A stretch of 64,000 nucleotides of DNA from Butyricicoccus_A sp963588905. GTDB taxonomy: Bacteria > Bacillota > Clostridia > Oscillospirales > Butyricicoccaceae. Under the pieces are notes generated by a model, which was given only the letters and a program-made list of their open reading frames with translations, did not search any database and was not told the origin of the DNA. The stretch lies in assembly GCA_963588905.1 (NCBI GenBank), contig CAVAJF010000002.1, positions 62,001-126,000 of the forward strand, written 5' to 3'. This document shows positions 50,922 to 58,965 of this stretch, in pieces. Within the stretch, counting starts at the first letter, position 1, and each line of letters starts with the position of its first letter. Position numbers and translations under genes: made by a program.

Positions 50922-52991
50922 ATGTCGCACGAACATCATCATTCTCCGGCACACATTCATAACCATCGCGCACTCATCGGCTTCGATAAGCACGGCATCC
51001 CGACGATCGTCGCAAAGGCTGACCATCAGGAAGAGACCGAGAACGGTGAAAACGCATTTATCAAGGATTACATGACCGCAGTTGCGGAATATAGAAAGAC
51101 TTTTCCATCCAAGCAGGACGTGATCGAGCAGACGCCGGATCCGGCAGTCCGTGAGATGATGCTTCGCGCAGAGCAGATCGGCATTGATACGGCGTTTGAT
51201 CGTTTCGACGCCCAGCAGCCGCAGTGCAGCTTTGGCCTTGCCGGTGTCTGTTGCAAGATCTGCAACATGGGTCCATGTAAGATTACCCCGAAAAGCCCGA
51301 AGGGCGTCTGTGGTGCGGATGCCGATTTGATTGTTGCAAGAAATCTGCTCCGCTCCGCTGCTGCCGGTGCTTCTCAGCACGGTATGCACGCGAGAGAAGT
51401 CATTCTCTCCCTCAAGTGGGCAGCAGAAGGCAGACTGAACATCCCGATTATGGGACAGCAGAAAATTCGTGATACCGCCAAGAGCTTTGGTATCAAAACT
51501 GAGCACAGACAGATTAAGCATATCGCTTCGGATTTGGCAGATGCCCTGCTGGAAGATATGTCTCGTACCGTTCCGGCAGAGCACCGCACGATTAAGGCGT
51601 GTGCACCGGCAGAACGGCAGGAGGTCTGGAAGGATCTCGATATTATTCCGATCAGCGCGTATCATGAGGTGTTCGAGGCATTTCATAAGTCCGGCTGCGG
51701 CACAGACGGTGACTGGAAGAGCGTAATGCAGCAGTTCCTGCGCTGTGGTCTGTCGTTTACCTTCTCCGGCGTTGTCGGTGCATCCATTGCAACAGACAGC
51801 CTGTTCGGTGTCGGTGACCGCGTGACCTCTAAGGTCAACATCGGTGCACTGAAAAAGGGCTATGTCAACATCGCGGTACACGGTCATCTGCCGACTCTGG
51901 TCAGCCAGATTGTCGCTGTGGGTCAGGAAGAAAAGTTTGTCGAGCTGGCAAAGAGCAAGGGTGCCAAGGGCATTCAGTTCTATGGCATCTGCTGTTCAGG
52001 TCTGGCTGCGATGTATCGCTATGGCGGCGTCATCCCGCTGTCCAATGCGGTATCTGCAGAGCTGGTACTGGGCACCGGTGCACTGGATCTGTGGGTTGCC
52101 GATGTACAGGACGTGTTCCCGTCTATTATGGAAGTGGCAAAGTGCTTCAAGACGACGGTTGTCACAACCAGTGAATCGGCTCGTCTGCCGGGTGCAGAGC
52201 GATTTGAATACGACCATCAGCATTCCAATATTGAGCAGACACGGGAGCTGGCAGAAAAGATTGTCATGCGTGCGATTGAGAGCTTTGAAGCGCGCCGCGG
52301 CATTCCGGTGTATATCCCGCCGTATGAAGTGGACGCAGAGGTTGGCTTCTCGGTTGAATACGTCTGCAAGCGCTTCGGCAGTATGCAGCCGCTGGCAGAT
52401 GCTCTGAGAGAGGGCAAGATTCTCGGCATCGTCAACATGGTTGGATGCAGCAACCCGAAGGTTCTGTATGAAAAGGCAACCGTAGATGTCGCAGATGTGC
52501 TGCTCAAGAATAATGTGCTGATTCTGACAAATGGCTGTGCGGCGTTCCCGCTGATGAAGCTGGGCTACTGCAATGTATCGGCACTGGATAAGGTCGGAGA
52601 CTCGATGCGTGAGTTCCTGACGCCGGATCTTCCGCCGGTATGGCATGTGGGCGAATGTATTGATAATACCCGTTCTACAGGCATCTTTGCCGGTGTAGCC
52701 GGTGCAAGCGGTCATAAGATTTGCGAGATGCCGTATGCCTTTACCTCTCCGGAATGGGGCAATGAAAAGGGTCTGGATGCTGCGCTCGGCTTCCGCCTGA
52801 TGGGCATCAACTCGTATCATTGTGTTGAAGCACCGATTTACGGCTCCAAGAACGTCATTGAGTTCCTGAAGGAAGGAACCAAAGAAATCTTGGGTTCTGC
52901 AATGCACGTGGATGTCGATCCGGTTGCTCTGGGTAATAAGATTGTAGAAGACATTAAGGCAAAGCGCAGAGCGCTTGGCTGGGATCAGTAA
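50922..52991 (+). CDS. cooS: Ni-Fe-S carbon monoxide dehydrogenase catalytic subunit, divergent
   Basis: 689 residues from ATG 50922. It is the CooS type that oxidises CO to CO2 at a Ni-4Fe-4S C-cluster. Cys102 and Cys110 match the D-cluster and Cys111, 114, 119 and 130 the B-cluster. C-cluster counterparts are His322 (HGHLPT), Cys358 (GICCSG), Cys509 (VGCSN), Cys539 (NGCAA) and Cys579 (GECIDN); Lys616 (NEKGLD) is kept. The sixth ligand, Cys333 in C. hydrogenoformans CooS-II as I recall it, is Asp397 here (ADVQDVFPS). The N-terminus is His-rich (seven His in 15 residues) and may bind nickel. An ABC transporter follows in the same operon. No cooF, cooC or acs gene is present. CO activity is therefore uncertain. 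Confidence 0.9.
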   Translation: MSHEHHHSPAHIHNHRALIGFDKHGIPTIVAKADHQEETENGENAFIKDYMTAVAEYRKTFPSKQDVIEQTPDPAVREMMLRAEQIGIDTAFDRFDAQQPQCSFGLAGVCCKICNMGPCKITPKSPKGVCGADADLIVARNLLRSAAAGASQHGMHAREVILSLKWAAEGRLNIPIMGQQKIRDTAKSFGIKTEHRQIKHIASDLADALLEDMSRTVPAEHRTIKACAPAERQEVWKDLDIIPISAYHEVFEAFHKSGCGTDGDWKSVMQQFLRCGLSFTFSGVVGASIATDSLFGVGDRVTSKVNIGALKKGYVNIAVHGHLPTLVSQIVAVGQEEKFVELAKSKGAKGIQFYGICCSGLAAMYRYGGVIPLSNAVSAELVLGTGALDLWVADVQDVFPSIMEVAKCFKTTVVTTSESARLPGAERFEYDHQHSNIEQTRELAEKIVMRAIESFEARRGIPVYIPPYEVDAEVGFSVEYVCKRFGSMQPLADALREGKILGIVNMVGCSNPKVLYEKATVDVADVLLKNNVLILTNGCAAFPLMKLGYCNVSALDKVGDSMREFLTPDLPPVWHVGECIDNTRSTGIFAGVAGASGHKICEMPYAFTSPEWGNEKGLDAALGFRLMGINSYHCVEAPIYGSKNVIEFLKEGTKEILGSAMHVDVDPVALGNKIVEDIKAKRRALGWDQ

Positions 52992-53026
52992 ACAGAAAAA
53001 ACTCCTAGTTGAAAGGAAGTACCGTC

Positions 53027-54022
53027 ATGAAGAAAAGAATTCTTGCTCTGCTGCTCGCTGTGACAACGGCGTTTGCTCTGACAGCTTGCGGCTCTGGCAA
53101 TACGACAGCATCGAGTGGAAGCGCATCGACAGCATCGACTGCTTCCGACCCGAATTTTAAGGGAGAAACCATTAAGATTGCGTATCTGCCGATTACCCAT
53201 GCGCTGGCAGTGTTTGAAGCGGCAGAAGAGCTGAAGGACAATCCGGATGTTCGCGTCGAGCTGGTAAAGTATGGATCTTGGACGGAACTGATGGACGCGC
53301 TGAACACCGGCAATGTCGATGGCGCATCGGTTCTTGTCGAGCTGGCAATGAAGTCCAAGCAGGAAGGCATTGGACTCAAGGCAGTTGCGCTGGGTCATAA
53401 GGACGGCAATGTCATTGTCGCTTCCGATAAGGTACAGTCTGCGGAGGATTTGAAGGGCAAGACCATTGCCATTCCGCATCGCCAGTCCTCGCACAACATT
53501 CTGGTAAATCTGGAGCTGGCAAAGGCAAACCTGACCGTCAACGACATCAAGATTACCGAGCTGGCACCGACAGAGATGCCGTCTGCCCTGGCAAGCGGTC
53601 AGATTGACGGTTACTGCGTGGCAGAGCCGTTTGGCGCACAGGCAGTCAGCCTTGGCGTGGGTCATGTATTGGATACCTCAGAATCTCTGTGGCCGGACTC
53701 TCTGTGCTGCGCACTGGTTATGACTGATGATTATCTCAACAACCACAAGGAAAGCGCAGACAAGTTTATTGCAGCATATAAGACCGCAGGTGCAAACCTG
53801 AACAAGGACAATGAGCTGACCGTTGCAGAACAGTATCTGGGTCAGGATGCAGATGTTCTCAAGACCTCTCTGGAATGGATTTCCTATGATGATCTGGACA
53901 TCACACAGGATATTTACAACTCTCTGGTAGAGAAGGTCAAGACCTACGGTTTGTCTGACAATCCGCCGACGTATGAAGACTTCGTTTATCAGGCATCCGA
54001 AGGAAAGCAGTGCACACCATGA
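53027..54022 (+). CDS. ABC transporter substrate-binding lipoprotein, NrtA/SsuA type
   Basis: 331 residues from ATG at 53027 after GAAAGGAAGT. A lipoprotein signal ends in LTAC. The NMT1/THI5-type periplasmic fold is seen in IKIAYLPITHALAVFEAAE, GNVDGASVLVELAMK, IAIPHRQSSHNILVNLELAK, LAPTEMPSALASGQIDGYC and VAEPFGAQAV. The YLPITHAL and RQSSHNIL elements recall NrtA-like proteins for nitrate, bicarbonate or related anions, more than TauA. The ligand cannot be named. It lies 35 bases after cooS on the same transcript. Confidence 0.9.
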   Translation: MKKRILALLLAVTTAFALTACGSGNTTASSGSASTASTASDPNFKGETIKIAYLPITHALAVFEAAEELKDNPDVRVELVKYGSWTELMDALNTGNVDGASVLVELAMKSKQEGIGLKAVALGHKDGNVIVASDKVQSAEDLKGKTIAIPHRQSSHNILVNLELAKANLTVNDIKITELAPTEMPSALASGQIDGYCVAEPFGAQAVSLGVGHVLDTSESLWPDSLCCALVMTDDYLNNHKESADKFIAAYKTAGANLNKDNELTVAEQYLGQDADVLKTSLEWISYDDLDITQDIYNSLVEKVKTYGLSDNPPTYEDFVYQASEGKQCTP

Positions 54023-54780
54023 AAAAACTCCTCTCTGTTAAAAATATTGTGATTTCGTTTGCCGTTCTGCTGGTGATCTGGCAGATCGGCGTGACGGTCA
54101 CCGATGTCAAAGCAGCGCTGTTCCCCTCTCCGCTGCAAACTTGGAAAGCTCTTGTCGAGATGGCAGAAGACGGAACGCTGCTGCTCGGCATTGAGACCAG
54201 TATGTACCGTTTCGCTGTTGGTTATATCGTATCTGTTGTTGTCGCTGTTTTGCTCGGCTTGCTGCTGGGCTGGTTCGGCAAGGCATTTCAGTATGTCAAC
54301 CCGATTGTACAGCTGCTGCGTCCGATCTCCCCGACGGCATGGATGCCGTTTGTCGTTCTGTGGTTCGGCATTGGCGATGTACCGGCAATTGTGATTATCT
54401 TTATTGCCGCATTTTTCCCCGTTCTGTTGTCTACGGTATCCGCCGTCAATGGCATTGATCCGATTTACTTAAAGGTTTCCCAAAACTTTGGCATCAAGCA
54501 GCCTGCGCTGATGTGGAAGGTTATTTTCCCGGCAGCTTTCCCGCAGATTGCCAATAGCATTCATCTGGCGCTGGGTACCTCGTGGATCTTCTTGGTAGCT
54601 GGTGAAATGGTCGGTGCACAGTCCGGCTTGGGCTATATGATTATTGATGCCCGCAACAATATTCGCGCCGATCAGCTGCTGGCAACCATGATTGTCATTG
54701 GTCTCATTGGTCTGATTTTGGATACCCTGCTCAAAAAGCTGGAAAAGGTTGTCCTTCGTTCGTGGGGAGGTGCTGCATAA
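54019..54780 (+). CDS. ABC transporter permease, NrtB/SsuC type
   Basis: 253 residues. The ATG overlaps the stop of the binding-protein gene by four bases. About six membrane helices; the cytoplasmic coupling (EAA-like) loop is in NGIDPIYLKVSQNFGIKQPALMW. It begins with a membrane segment (KNIVISFAVLLVIWQIGVTV). It pairs with the ATPase encoded next and the lipoprotein before it to form an importer of the nitrate/sulfonate/taurine class. Confidence 0.92.
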   Translation: MKKLLSVKNIVISFAVLLVIWQIGVTVTDVKAALFPSPLQTWKALVEMAEDGTLLLGIETSMYRFAVGYIVSVVVAVLLGLLLGWFGKAFQYVNPIVQLLRPISPTAWMPFVVLWFGIGDVPAIVIIFIAAFFPVLLSTVSAVNGIDPIYLKVSQNFGIKQPALMWKVIFPAAFPQIANSIHLALGTSWIFLVAGEMVGAQSGLGYMIIDARNNIRADQLLATMIVIGLIGLILDTLLKKLEKVVLRSWGGAA

Positions 54781-55554
54781 ATGTTTATTGAAATCAAAGA
54801 CGCATCGAAGACATTTGAACAGAATGGACAGACATTTACGGCATTGCAAGGTGTCAATTTGTCCATTGAACGCGGTGAATTTATTTGCTTGCTTGGCCCG
54901 TCCGGCTGCGGCAAGAGTACCCTGCTCAATGCCATTGCCGGATTCTCTCCGGTGACAAGCGGCAGCATCAAAATTGACGGCAAAGAAGTGACGGAGCCGT
55001 CCACCAAGTATGTAACCATCTTCCAGAACTATGGCTTGCTGCCGTGGCGCACAGCGGAAAAAAATGTCGAGCTGGGCTTGGAGCCGCGCGGCATTCCGAA
55101 GGAAGAGCGCAAGAAGATTGCGGAAAAATATCTCGATTTGGTGGGTCTGGTAGACTTTAAGGACAGCTATCCGAGACAGCTGTCCGGTGGTATGCAGCAG
55201 CGTGTTGCGATTGCCCGCGCCTTGGCTGTCGATCCGGAAATTATCTACATGGATGAGCCGTTCGGTGCGCTGGATGCCATCACGCGTATGAAATTGCAGG
55301 AGGATATTCGCAATATTTCCCGTGAGGAAAATAAAACGATTATCTTTGTCACGCATGATATTGAAGAGGCGATTTATCTCGCTGACCGCATTGTCATCAT
55401 GACGCCGAATCCGGGCAAGGTAAAAACGGTGGTCAACGTCAAGCTGAGAAGCGACCGCGATAGAACCGCCGACGACTTCCTCGCCGCACGAGATAAGGTG
55501 TTCGAGCTGTTTAATATGAAGCATGAAGAAGCTTCGGTTGAGTATATGATCTAA
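54781..55554 (+). CDS. ABC transporter ATP-binding protein, NrtD/SsuB type
   Basis: 257 residues, starting directly after the permease stop (TAAATG) with GGGAGGTG as ribosome site. Walker A GPSGCGKSTLL near residue 41, Q-loop FQNYGLLPWRTAEKNVELGL, signature QLSGGMQQRVAIARAL, Walker B IIYMDEPFGALD and FVTHDIEEAIYLADR. The PWRT Q-loop is standard in this transporter class. Last gene of the cooS operon, followed by a strong terminator. Confidence 0.95.
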   Translation: MFIEIKDASKTFEQNGQTFTALQGVNLSIERGEFICLLGPSGCGKSTLLNAIAGFSPVTSGSIKIDGKEVTEPSTKYVTIFQNYGLLPWRTAEKNVELGLEPRGIPKEERKKIAEKYLDLVGLVDFKDSYPRQLSGGMQQRVAIARALAVDPEIIYMDEPFGALDAITRMKLQEDIRNISREENKTIIFVTHDIEEAIYLADRIVIMTPNPGKVKTVVNVKLRSDRDRTADDFLAARDKVFELFNMKHEEASVEYMI

Positions 55555-55574
55555 GTGCTTTTAAAATCAATGAA

Positions 55575-55618
55575 AAATGACCTTTCCATTGAAAAAAGGA
55601 AAGGTCATTTCTTTTTTT
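55575..55618 (+). terminator. Terminator of the cooS-ABC operon
   Basis: Thirteen-base stem AAATGACCTTTCC / GGAAAGGTCATTT, ten-base loop, T-run longer than eight. Confidence 0.93.
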
Positions 55619-55624
55619 TTATTT

Positions 55625-56755
55625 TTATTCTTGAGAGATGGAATTATTCAGTGTTTCTAATTTTGAAATATATTCGAACAATAATTTATCTGAATGGCTA
55701 CTAATTTTGCAATAGTAAGGAGAGGAACTGATAAAACGCAACTTATTAATTAGAGTTCGCTTTTCATCTGAAGTTAATGAAGAACAAGAATGGATGGTAT
55801 TTTCTTCTATATTATAGTATTGGATATATGGCAAATCTCCAGATTCGACATGTTCAATACTTTTTAATTGATTCAGTATATTTGGATCATTTTGAGACTT
55901 TTCTTCCAAAACATCTTTGCGTATGGATATTACTGAATTATTGATGTACAGTTGTCCGGCAATTTCGTTTAGCTGTTTGTCGTTTAGTTCGACTCGGCTG
56001 ATAATGGCCTTAGTAAAAACAGGACGGCGATTATCTCCTGCACTTGTGGTGAGACACGCGACGAGACGCGTTAATAACTTTTTGTGATTAAGAAACATAT
56101 GAGAGAATGAAAGACGAGCCATATCACAACTCTCTTCTGAAACAAGATCGATATAACAGCTTTTTGTGGGGAGAGAAATTATGAAAGAACCTAAATATTC
56201 TTTGATTATATCTTTGCCGTTTTTGTCCTTTTGCCCTGTTTTCAGCTTTAAATGAGCAGTACAAGAACGTTGATCTCTAGATGGAATTAAACGTAAAGTT
56301 CCTTTTAAAAATCCTTTTTTTTCGTTAGATATCGTGGGTTTTGTGTAGAAAAAATAACAATCATTTTGGTCGGATTGATTATTTAATATTCCACGAAATG
56401 CTGTTTTGCGTGGATCTGTAATTAAACATTCTTGATCGTATTTTTGACCAGATTGACTTGGTAGTTGAGTGACATGGCTGGTTGAAGCTGAGATATTATT
56501 AGGAGCAGAGGAGTCATCTTTAAACAAATCATTAATATCAGTTTCTATCATGCGACATATGGTATATAATATCGGAAGAGTTAGGCTGGTTTTACCGGTA
56601 AGCCATTTAGAAACTGTGGCAGTAGAACGGCCAAGCTTATCAGCCAAGTCTTTTTGAGATATTGACTTATCATCAAGTATACTTTGTATTCTTTTTGCAA
56701 TTTTATAGTTATAGTTTTTTGCTTCATCTGACCGTGGCAGAGCATTTTTTTTCAT
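55625..56755 (-). CDS. XRE-type DNA-binding protein with large unknown C-terminal domain
   Basis: 376 residues, clearly AT-rich. An N-terminal helix-turn-helix (IAKRIQSILDDKSISQKDLA, KLGRSTATVSKWLTGKTSLT) covers about 18-80. The remaining 290 residues match no family that I know; they contain beta-rich stretches (KGFLKGTLRLIPSRDQRS, EYLGSFIISLPTKSCYIDLV) and a helical end. The start follows TAGAGGATGTGAATAT. Its promoter is flanked by three ATAAAAGT elements that may be its own operator. It may act as a repressor of the adjacent sense/antisense locus or as the regulator of a lost mobile element. Confidence 0.8.
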   Translation of the reverse strand: MKKNALPRSDEAKNYNYKIAKRIQSILDDKSISQKDLADKLGRSTATVSKWLTGKTSLTLPILYTICRMIETDINDLFKDDSSAPNNISASTSHVTQLPSQSGQKYDQECLITDPRKTAFRGILNNQSDQNDCYFFYTKPTISNEKKGFLKGTLRLIPSRDQRSCTAHLKLKTGQKDKNGKDIIKEYLGSFIISLPTKSCYIDLVSEESCDMARLSFSHMFLNHKKLLTRLVACLTTSAGDNRRPVFTKAIISRVELNDKQLNEIAGQLYINNSVISIRKDVLEEKSQNDPNILNQLKSIEHVESGDLPYIQYYNIEENTIHSCSSLTSDEKRTLINKLRFISSSPYYCKISSHSDKLLFEYISKLETLNNSISQE

Positions 56756-56800
56756 ATATTCACATCCTCTAGAGTGTATCCATTAATTAATGATGTAAAG

Positions 56801-56898
56801 ACATAAAAGTGTGGTATGATTTACTTTTATTATACATTGTTTTTTCAGAAGCTTCAATATATAAATACATTTATTCTTGATAGTAACATAAAAGTAAA
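56801..56898. promoter_or_regulatory. ATAAAAGT repeats around the XRE-gene promoter
   Basis: ACATAAAAGT at 56801-56810 and again at 56886-56895 (same orientation), plus the inverse ACTTTTAT at 56823-56830. They bracket the promoter of the XRE gene, as an autoregulatory operator set would. Confidence 0.5.
56829..56857 (-). promoter_or_regulatory. Promoter of the XRE-type gene
   Basis: Minus strand: TTGAAG (56852-56857), 17-base spacer, TATAAT (56829-56834), about 75 bases before the start codon. Confidence 0.8.
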
Positions 56899-57016
56899 CT
56901 ATTATTTATCAATTGAAAAAAACGAAACACTGCATTTACAAATAGGAATATGTTGAAATAATATAGAAATTTCGAAAAAAGAAACTAGTTTTTTGTCGAA
57001 AATAAACAAAAAATAC

Positions 57017-57045
57017 TTGATTCTTGCTGGAAAATCGGATATAAT
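57017..57045 (+). promoter_or_regulatory. Plus-strand promoter of the sense transcript
   Basis: TTGATT (57017-57022), 17-base spacer, TATAAT (57040-57045). A transcript from about 57052 would cross three hairpins and reach the peptide gene at 57289. Confidence 0.75.
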
Positions 57046-57052
57046 GTTCATA

Positions 57053-57192
57053 ATAAAAAAACACGACACGATAGAAGTACATTGGCGTGCCCTTCTATCG
57101 TGTCAACGTACAATACTCTAAGCGATTCTAATCATACTCGCAATATGATTAGAATCTACACAAAATCTTGTCTTGTGTAGAGCATCCGTATA
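57053..57192 (-). ncRNA. Structured antisense RNA candidate
   Basis: Minus-strand RNA of about 140 bases with its own promoter (57199-57227). It folds into three perfect stems: CTACACAA / TTGTGTAG, GATTCTAATCAT / ATGATTAGAATC, and GACACGATAGAAG / CTTCTATCGTGTC; the last is followed by GTG and eight T as a Rho-independent terminator (T-run 57054-57061). It is fully complementary to the leader of the plus-strand transcript that leads to the 51-residue membrane peptide, as in type I toxin-antitoxin or counter-transcript control. No known RNA family is recognised. Confidence 0.7.
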
Positions 57193-57198
57193 CTATAT

Positions 57199-57227
57199 AT
57201 AGTAAACTATGATAGTGGCATTGTCAA
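57199..57227 (-). promoter_or_regulatory. Promoter of the antisense RNA
   Basis: Minus strand: TTGACA (57222-57227), 17-base spacer, TACTAT (57199-57204). Confidence 0.75.
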
Positions 57228-57288
57228 CCTGAATTTTTAGCATGTCATTTGCCTGCACAAGCATGAATCCGTTTTGAAAGGAGAAAGT

Positions 57289-57444
57289 ATGAACGGTTTT
57301 ATTTTGATGCTGCAGGCAGCAATGGCTGATCCGACTTTTTGGCCAACGATTTACTGGATTATCTGTATTGTTGGAAAACTGGTTGAAATTATTCGGTGTA
57401 AAAGCTGTTGTAAAAAATGTAAGAAAAAAGGCAAACATCGCTGA
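57289..57444 (+). CDS. 51-residue membrane peptide with Cys/Lys tail
   Basis: ATG at 57289 after GAAAGGAGAAAGT, an excellent ribosome site. The 51-residue product begins MNGFILMLQAAMADPTFW, crosses the membrane once (PTIYWIICIVGKLVEII, about 19-35), and ends in the basic, cysteine-rich RCKSCCKKCKKKGKHR. Size, single span and charged end resemble type I toxin peptides, and the gene stands behind a structured leader that an antisense RNA covers. The four Cys in eight residues might instead bind metal. No relative is recognised. It lies between the XRE gene and hom in an AT-rich patch. Confidence 0.72.
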   Translation: MNGFILMLQAAMADPTFWPTIYWIICIVGKLVEIIRCKSCCKKCKKKGKHR

Positions 57445-57462
57445 AGTGAAGTTTGTAGACGA

Positions 57463-57494
57463 AATGAGCTCCCTGTTTTTGCAGGGAGCTCATT
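57463..57494. terminator. Hairpin between the peptide gene and hom
   Basis: Thirteen-base perfect stem AATGAGCTCCCTG / CAGGGAGCTCATT with a six-base loop. Neither side has a strong T-run, so it is a probable but not certain terminator for both directions. Confidence 0.6.
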
Positions 57495-57505
57495 AAATTC
57501 TCACT

Positions 57506-58789
57506 TCAATAAACCCGAATAACCGAGGCGATTTTATGCACCATACTCATATTGCTGAGAATGGTCAGGGCGTCGCGCATATGGCGTTCGCGGACGGTGT
57601 CCGTGATGACAACCAGTTCCGCAGAATCTGTGTCAGACGGCTTCTGCAGTACCTGAGAGATGCTGACGCCGTTGTTGCCCAGCACACCGGCTACACCGGC
57701 GAGAACGCCCATGCGATCTTCGACTTCCAAGCGCAGATAGTATTTGCTCTTGATGTCCTCCATCTTTTTGATGGGCAGAGATTTATAGCAGGTGCAGCCG
57801 ATGCGTCCGGTGCAGTGCATCTGAATGTTGCGAGCGGTATCGATAATATCGCCGGTGACAGCGGAAGCGGTCGGCAGCTCACCTGCACCGCGTCCCATAA
57901 ACATCGCGTCGTCCAAGGCATCGCCGTGAACAAAGACGGCGTTGAACGCATTGTTGACGGTGGCGAGCGGATGAGAAGCCGGAATCAGCATCGGATGCAC
58001 GCGGACTTCAATGCCTTCATCGGTGTTGCAGGCAACGCCTAACAGCTTGACGGCCTTGCCCATTTCCTTTGCATAGCGAATGTCGCACGCCTGAATATTT
58101 GTAATGCCTTCCGTGAATACATCGTCAAAGGTCACGCGGGAATGAAAGGCGATGGATGCCATAATCGCAACTTTGCGCCCTGCGTCATAGCCTTCAATGT
58201 CCGCGGTCGGATCTGCTTCGGCATAGCCAAGCTCGGTCGCTTTTTCCAGAGCCTCAGAGAATTCCATGCCGTCCTCTGTCATGCGGGTGAGAATATAGTT
58301 GGTCGTGCCGTTGACAATGCCCATAATCTCTGTGATATGGTTTCCGGCAAGTCCCTGCTTGAGCGGATGAATAATCGGAATTGCTCCGGCAACCGATGCC
58401 TCGAACTGCAAATCGCAGTGGTGTTCTTTAGCAAGATCGAGCAGTTCGCCGCCGTGAACCGCGATCAGATCTTTGTTTGCCGTGACAACGTTTTTGTTGG
58501 CCTCCAGCGCCTGCTTGATATACGTGTGCGCCGGTTCAATGCCGCCCATCAGTTCCACAACAATGGAGACCTCTGGATCAGAGAGAATATCCTCCCAGCG
58601 ATCGGTCAGCAGAGCGGTTTCGACACCGGAACGCGGCTTAGAGGCATCACGCACGAGAATATGAGAAATTTCAATTGGTGCACCTGCGATTTGCGGCATT
58701 TCGTCTGCACGCATGGATAATAATTTGTATACGCCGGTGCCGACGGTGCCCAGACCAAGCAGGGCAATGTGAATCGGTTTGTTTGACAT
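57506..58789 (-). CDS. hom: Homoserine dehydrogenase
   Basis: 427 residues from ATG at 58789, nine bases after AAGGTG; a GTG four codons upstream overlaps that site. It reduces aspartate semialdehyde to homoserine on the way to threonine and methionine. The NAD(P) motif is ALLGLGTVGTGVYKLL; the catalytic domain has GIVNGTTNYILTRM, GYAEADPTADIEGYDAGRK with the catalytic Asp and Lys, and YYLRLEVEDRMGVLAGVAG begins a C-terminal ACT domain, the likely threonine-feedback site. It is monocistronic; no thrB or thrC adjoins. No T-box or leader riboswitch is seen upstream. Confidence 0.96.
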   Translation of the reverse strand: MSNKPIHIALLGLGTVGTGVYKLLSMRADEMPQIAGAPIEISHILVRDASKPRSGVETALLTDRWEDILSDPEVSIVVELMGGIEPAHTYIKQALEANKNVVTANKDLIAVHGGELLDLAKEHHCDLQFEASVAGAIPIIHPLKQGLAGNHITEIMGIVNGTTNYILTRMTEDGMEFSEALEKATELGYAEADPTADIEGYDAGRKVAIMASIAFHSRVTFDDVFTEGITNIQACDIRYAKEMGKAVKLLGVACNTDEGIEVRVHPMLIPASHPLATVNNAFNAVFVHGDALDDAMFMGRGAGELPTASAVTGDIIDTARNIQMHCTGRIGCTCYKSLPIKKMEDIKSKYYLRLEVEDRMGVLAGVAGVLGNNGVSISQVLQKPSDTDSAELVVITDTVRERHMRDALTILSNMSMVHKIASVIRVY

Positions 58790-58837
58790 AGAATCTATCA
58801 CCTTACTTTATAAATCGAAAAATACCAGTTCTTGTTT

Positions 58838-58866
58838 ATCATAGCGCATTTGGTACCGATTTGCAA
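58838..58866 (-). promoter_or_regulatory. Promoter of hom
   Basis: Minus strand: TTGCAA (58861-58866), 17-base spacer, TATGAT (58838-58843). Confidence 0.75.
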
Positions 58867-58965
58867 TGGAAAATGGCATAGAAAGCGTCTAAAAATTCGC
58901 CAAAGGGCATCTCCCGTGATATAATAGAGAGCAGAGAAAAAACGCGGCAATGCGAGGTTGGGCAA

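Larger units (their letters stand above)
56756..57288. other. 533-base AT-rich regulatory spacer
   Basis: No protein gene. It holds the XRE promoter and repeats, the plus promoter at 57017-57045, the minus-strand RNA at 57053-57192 with its promoter, and the leader and ribosome site of the 51-residue peptide. Confidence 0.7.

Noticed and set aside
57065..57180. CRISPR-like or IS-end repeats in the three-hairpin region
   Set aside because: The three stems differ in sequence and length, there is no regular spacer, and no transposase or cas gene is near. A folded RNA explains them better.
58802..58965. T-box or amino-acid riboswitch before hom
   Set aside because: The leader from the hom promoter is only about 40 bases and has no T-box sequence or terminator/antiterminator pair.
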